A stretch of 64,000 bases of DNA from Marisa cornuarietis (taxonomy: Eukaryota; Mollusca; Gastropoda; Architaenioglossa; Ampullariidae): assembly GCA_004794655.1 (NCBI GenBank), contig SMMW01000585.1, positions 10,756,001 to 10,820,000 of the forward strand, read 5' to 3'. Shown here one piece after another: positions 58,785 through 64,000 of this stretch. The notes beneath the pieces are model-generated. The model had not been told where the DNA came from and made no database searches. It was given only the letters and a program-made list of their open reading frames with translations. A program made the position numbers and the translations under genes. Within the stretch, counting starts at the first letter, position 1; each line of letters opens with the position of its first letter.

Positions 58785-59815
58785 ACCTGCAGGAGATGAA
58801 GGATCAGAAAATTTTTAAGATGAAGCCTAAATCCAAAAAAGGTTTCTTGTGGGACAAACACTCAATTGTTAGTTGCTAAATTGTTTAGCGTATGAAGTAT
58901 AATATTATTATTTGCCTTTTTCTTAAATTAGCTTAGCCACGTTTTACATTTTGACAGATTTGTTTTAATCTAGAAGAGTATCACTGTATACTGTTGCAGA
59001 CTCGTAATGTTTTGTGTGCATTTGGCAATTAACATTTAGAAAATCACTAAGTTAAGAAAGCAAAAGAGGAATCGTAGCCTTTTTCATCTCGAAGACCGTT
59101 TTTACATCAAATCATGACGTCATCTGAAACGGTAGTGTTGACAGCGATAATGTAAAGCCGACATTTTCGTTCCTAATTAACCGTTGAAAATATAAAATTG
59201 GACGAAAGATTATTTATAAATTACCTTTTTTATTTTCTCTTTGGGCAGCCATAACATAATCAGGATAAAACACTTCTAATAAAAGTCCAGCAACTCGAAT
59301 TTTTCCTTCAACTGTTTGCCTCCCAAGCAGCTTTGGAAGCTGCGTAACAACTGTTATAAATTACAGTTCGTGAGTCTGGCTATCAAAAGTGCATCGTGTA
59401 CTTAAGCTGTTATTGCTCCTAGCTGCACCCTTCGTTCTCCACCTGCTAGTTTATCCAGATTATCGAGACAAGTCTTAGCTCCTTTAACAAGAGCAAGACT
59501 AGGGGTGGCGTTGTGTTCTTAAATGCGAAAAGTAGTGGAGACTTTAGGTGGGGGGGGGGAGTCTTTCTTGGGTAGGACTCGCTAGTTTTGGCACCTTGAT
59601 GACAGATGAGGAATCGATGTCTAAGACGGCGTAGAGGGAGCTGTGGCGTTTGCAAGAGTGGGATTAGGTGGGCCTAATCCTAGTGCTGGCTGCACGTGCT
59701 GAAGGTTGAGCTTAGATGAAGGTGTTGTTCGCAGGGAGGTGGGAATAAACACACGCTTGAAACTGCGGTCGGCGCGCGAACACGCGCGTGAGTGAGGTGT
59801 CTGCATCTTGTGTGG
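58785..59815. other. Upstream intergenic stretch, nothing recognised
   Basis: AT-rich to about 59400, then mixed DNA with a G run at 59552-59560. No gene is supported. Confidence 0.5.
59115..59122. promoter_or_regulatory. CRE, ATGACGTCAT
   Basis: A perfect CRE extended to a 10-base palindrome ATGACGTCAT, the preferred flank for ATF/CREB proteins. Function not shown. Confidence 0.3.
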
Positions 59816-59822
59816 TGTGCAC

Positions 59823-59846
59823 GCTGGGCTGGGCTGGGCTGGGCTG
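59823..59846. repeat. (GGGCT)n short tandem repeat
   Basis: Four to five GCTGG pentamers in tandem. Confidence 0.85.
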
Positions 59847-59859
59847 CAACCGAACGGGC

Positions 59860-60215
59860 AGCGCGCACACACGCTCACGTTCACACATTGACACTAAGTG
59901 CACAACCGTATGTGCGTGCGCACGCAGCAATACGCGCACGAACACTCAAACCCACGTACCAGAAAAAGCACTCACAAGCGCATATTCACGTAGACAGAAA
60001 CAAAGCACAAAACATGCCTAAACTCACAAAGACATACATCCACATACATTCACACATTTCACATACACATACACATATGCATTAACACATACACAAACAC
60101 ACATTTATACATGTATGAAACCATTCAAACACATTTACACACGTGCATATACGCACATATACAGACACACATACACATACTTACGCACATATATAAAACA
60201 TGCAGGCACGCACCC
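59860..60215. repeat. CACA/ACATACAC-rich degenerate repeat
   Basis: About 350 bases of CACACG, CACATA and TACACATA words, densest at 60040-60200. Confidence 0.7.
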
Positions 60216-60377
60216 CCGTTATAACTAACATATACATGTCTAATTTCCAGCGTAGCAGTTAGTTTTTCTTTTTACAGAGATCGCCACGTAGATGGTCACG
60301 TAACCACAAGGAAACAAGAGTTAAGTCATCGGGATCCGACAAGAGGTGACCATCCCATGTACGAACTTAAACCCATC

Positions 60378-60380
60378 AAA

Positions 60381-60443
<63 letters not shown>
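60378..60443. repeat. (AAAG)16 microsatellite
   Basis: About sixteen perfect tetranucleotide units. Confidence 0.95.
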
Positions 60444-60445
<2 letters not shown>

Positions 60446-60747
60446 TCCGACTTTTAGCACACAGTGTGTGCAGGCCTCAAAACCGTCCTACACTGCTCCG
60501 AGTGCATGAGCACAGTGCACTGGCGCACGCACACAAATAACGTAGGGGTCCCGCACGCAAGGACGTATGCACAATCACGATCGCACGCACTTATAGAAAA
60601 ACGATCTTTTATTTCTATCCCCGTTCCACTCTTTACTGTCGCCCCTCTGCCAAGTCCATTAACTGCCAGCCTTCACCCGAAGCCTGAAAAAGGGATTGGA
60701 CGCCCACGGAGCAGGGGGCGTAACTTCCAGAAACTTGACCACCAACG

Positions 60748-60930
60748 TGTGTGTGTGTGTGTGTGGAAGAGCGAGTGGTGATGGGGAAAGGAAATGGGAG
60801 GAAGAAATTAGGAGTGAGAGAAGGAGGAAAGGAGAGAGAGAGTGCGGGAAGGAAGTCGAGACAGAGAGGACAGGGGCATACGGATCAGGGACAAAGAGAG
60901 AGAGAGAGAACGAGAGAAGGATAAAGAGAG
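60748..60930. repeat. (TG)n followed by GA-rich purine tract
   Basis: Eight TG units at 60748-60763, then about 160 bases of GGAAGGAGAG-type purine-rich DNA. Confidence 0.8.
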
Positions 60931-61067
60931 ATTTAAGGAGTGTGGTCTGGATCCCCGTAGTGTTATTGGTCACGTGGTGACCAGACAGATTGCTTTTCTC
61001 CTTTATATCCAGTGATATCCGGTAACGCGAAGAACTTTCTTTTCCAAGTTTCTGCAAACACTGGCCT

Positions 61068-61152
61068 CGTGCAGCGTTTTGTCTACCGGCGTAGACGCAC
61101 TGCCATTTTCTTTGTGCAGCATTTTGTCTACTGGAGATGACGCAATGAGGGT
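61068..61152. repeat. Direct repeat, about 48-bp period
   Basis: GTGCAGCGTTTTGTCTACCG and GTGCAGCATTTTGTCTACTG, each followed by related GACGCA sequence, lie side by side. Confidence 0.75.
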
Positions 61153-61154
61153 TT

Positions 61155-64000
61155 GGTGGACTAGCACCAAATGTCAAAACAATACACCCTGCTTTATCTT
61201 TGTTTTTCTTTTAAAGAACGCGGTCAGATGTCTGCGTAAGATGGATTATTTTTTAAAAATAAATGAAACAAAGTAAGTAAACATAAAATGCTGCACACTC
61301 CGCATGCTGATGTTGACAGCACAGAGCAAAGGGGAAAAATTTAAAAGGTCGAAATAAATAAGAACAAAAAATGTAATAGGAATCCTATATGAACACGCAA
61401 GTAAACATTTTTACCTTTTACTTTTACATCGATGTCATGATTTTTATTTGTTTCCAAATTCGAAGTACACGGGCTTCATTTTTTAAAATCTTTCTTTAAA
61501 GAAAGTCTAAATATTTCCCCTGCATGCAGACATTTTCAGACACGTCGTCTGACAAACAGAAGTGTGTTTAATGTACGATTGTACAGGTTTGCTAACGTAC
61601 AGGGGCCAATGAATTTCGGAGAAAAGCTTTCTTCACACTAACATATAATGAATGATTATTTAAACAATTGCATGCTGGGATTAATTTTCTGACAGGAAAT
61701 GTTAAATGTCCTGATATTAATTACATAACTTAATCAATAAATACCCATGTCGATGATTATTATGATACTGTTATAAAGTCTCATATTCGAATAAAAATTT
61801 AAAGCAAGCTATACTGAAAGAGTAGATCGGACATTAAAAGCTTTTTCTTAGGACTCTAATGGTTAGCTTCCTATTGTCCTCTTCAAGCAGCGGGAAGTGT
61901 AATTCTATTTAATTAATTATAATTGGATGGAAGGACGGATTACGTCAAACGTACTACGTGCTTTAGGCAGATTTCGGCCAACCATAACCGGATGTCTCGT
62001 CAGGTAAAAAGCATCATTTTTGCTGTCATGGCAACGCCAACAGCGGACGCGGGGGTCGGATCTCATCTCGCACAGGGTGCGCCACCTAGGGGATCACGCA
62101 GTCAGTAGAAGCAGTAGTTTACATGCACTACCGCGCACTCCAGGTGCATTGTGGGTAGAGTACCATGCGTAGTCGGGCGCACGGCACCACTTCTAGTGAG
62201 AACAGGTCAAGGAGTGCAGCTACCTGGTTAATCAATTATGAAAAACGACATACCTTAGGTGATCGAAGTTCCCACTTACTGCCACAAACCATTCCCAGCA
62301 AAAGTGGCCACAACCCTACCTGTATTCTACATTATTTGACCCACAACAGTATTGTTTTCTTCTAACTCCGCAGGGGAAACTGGACAACAAATGTTTCATT
62401 AATGTATATTAAACTTTTAATGAGACATTGAGACGCTGTAAGATCTTTCATTCATAAAACCGGTGTTAGTTTGTATTGAGCAGTACAAAAATTGTTGATT
62501 CGTAAAATTTAGCCTGGAAATAACGAAAAGCCTATCCCCTAGAAATTCAAGTTTTTGCTGAGATGAAGATCACGATCTTAAACAAAGTAAATTGACAGTC
62601 TCACATGGTCCAGACAGTTAACTGAACACACCAAAGTTAAGAAGACTGAAAGCTGGAAGATATTTTACCGAGAATATCATACACAAATTTATCAGCTCTA
62701 CTAGTAAAATATTAATAAACTTATGTTTATTAAAATTTTATATTTAAAGGTACACTAGAGATTCTTTTATTCTTATTATTAGAACGCTGATTATTGTTTA
62801 CGGTAAAGTCTATCCTGAAGATAGGGTCTTTAACGTTTTTGCGAGATTTACTTCGAGTAAAAATATTTTGTGTGTTCCCTTCCCAAAAGACCTGAAATTA
62901 ACCTTTATTTTCAAACAAACGGGAATAATGTTAAGTGTATTGGTGTTATAAATGCTATGTTACAAATCACTTATCAGTTAGATGTAACATAGTTAGCATA
63001 TCTCTGCAGACTGTGTAGGTGGAAAACCAATTATTTCATTATATATGTACAGAAAAACAGAAATCGTGAGCACAGACAAGAATATAACAACTGTATTCAA
63101 AAATAAAGCAAATAAAAATAAAGCCCCTCTGTTCTAAACGCCTCATCAGTCATTGAAATTCGAGACTGAAAGATATAAAAATTATAAAAAAAGATAATAG
63201 GTATGAAAGAATGAATATATTATAGTTGACTTACTGGCCTCGGTAACTTTTGCAATTCTTGTTTCGTATTCTGAAAGTGTTCTGCTCTAACACTGCCGTA
63301 AAGAAAAATTGTAAAAAGTCATATTAAATGATATTTTGCTTGTTACCAACCACCAGAGCGCTTTAGAAGTGCTAATCAAAGCTGTGTAAATTCCTTTCCC
63401 AGCTACTCTGCAAATAATTGTTGAAAAAAGCAATGCTCTTTGATATTAAATTCTGTGAGTGGTGAAAGTGGTAGCGTCTAATGCACTTTTAAGAATATTA
63501 TTTGGATGAAATAAGTTGCTCGTTAGCTCTACTTTCATGAGGCGAAATTGTAAAAAAAAGAAAAACACAAACAGACGTTCTCTTTTTTTCATCGGCGTGC
63601 GATGATTGAAGTCAAGACCAAAAGAATGATGGAGACAAACCCTTTAATCACACACATGCCCACGTCAAGATCGAAATGAGGAAAAAAAAGCCAGAGGAAA
63701 TTTAGGCAAAATACCAATAATTTCCTGCTTTTTCAATCACGTTATATTGTTAGCCTCGTACAACACCGTTATTTCCCGTTTTGCCGGCAAAATTTAATAG
63801 AAATGAGCTCGCACAAAGCATTTGAGTTTCCAGTGAATTTTCTCACCTGTTCTGAGACTTTACGCCTTAGTATGACCTTTAATTTTCTCCTATGTTTGCC
63901 TTTTCACTTTAAGAGAAACGAGAAAGTACTCCGTAAATTTGTTCGGTATTATTTGAAAGATCTTCATAAGCCATGAAATAATAAATATGCTTTAATAAAC
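61155..64000. other. Upstream intergenic stretch, nothing recognised
   Basis: Mostly AT-rich unique DNA with a short GC-richer part at 62030-62170. No gene, RNA or mobile element is supported. Confidence 0.5.

Noticed and set aside
60659..61177. 172-codon minus-strand frame
   Set aside because: Its second half is Ser/Leu/Phe repeats from the GA-rich purine tract.
1..64000. CRISPR arrays, operons or other prokaryotic systems
   Set aside because: The sequence is clearly animal nuclear DNA. Direct repeats seen are microsatellites or minisatellites without spacer structure.

Overview
This is eukaryotic DNA, almost certainly from a gastropod mollusc. The only gene recognised with confidence is a myomodulin-type neuropeptide precursor: many copies of PMNMLRL followed by Gly-Lys-Arg, plus GLQMLRL, QIRMLRL and SGINMLRL. 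MLRLamide peptides of this kind are known from gastropods such as Aplysia and Lymnaea. The rest is typical intronic or intergenic DNA: many microsatellites, degenerate minisatellites, tRNA-derived SINE copies, one decayed LINE and one large foldback element. The species cannot be named from the sequence alone.

Layout. Positions 1-1473 lie downstream of the gene. A 3' UTR with an AATAAA signal lies at about 1474-1897. The large peptide-coding exon is 1898-2844 on the minus strand. It starts at a clean splice acceptor and has no signal peptide of its own. At 50578-50638, also minus strand, a short exon encodes an ATG in good context and a hydrophobic leader, and ends in a strong GTGAGC donor. 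Both splice boundaries are phase 1. Joining the two gives a 335-residue precursor, and an Ala-Ile-Ala signal-peptidase motif appears next to the junction. I therefore read 1.47-51.1 kb as one myomodulin gene with an intron of about 47.7 kb (2845-50577). This join is inferred and needs transcript support. Immediately 5' of the leader exon is a GC- and CpG-rich block (about 50640-51110), the likely promoter/5' UTR. Beyond it lie a CA/TA-rich degenerate repeat tract (51560-52030) and presumed upstream intergenic DNA to 64000.

The intron holds a decayed LINE reverse transcriptase (about 16.59-17.26 kb, antisense to the gene), two copies of one tRNA-derived SINE family (38.1 and 41.8 kb) and several other tRNA-like segments. 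It also holds many simple repeats, including (CAG)23, (CAT)26 and (ACTC)20, and a series of decayed tandem repeats with units of roughly 40-60 bp. A 73-codon minus-strand reading frame at 47.3-47.5 kb, followed by AATAAA and an A9 run, may be a small retrocopy or nested gene. Upstream of the gene are a 576-bp near-palindromic foldback element ending in TTAA (54087-54662) and four perfect TGACGTCA sites, one of them inside a perfect 14-bp Maf-type palindrome.

No rRNA gene, canonical tRNA gene, CRISPR array or second confidently recognised protein-coding gene was found. All assignments come from reading the sequence by eye, without alignment or database search.
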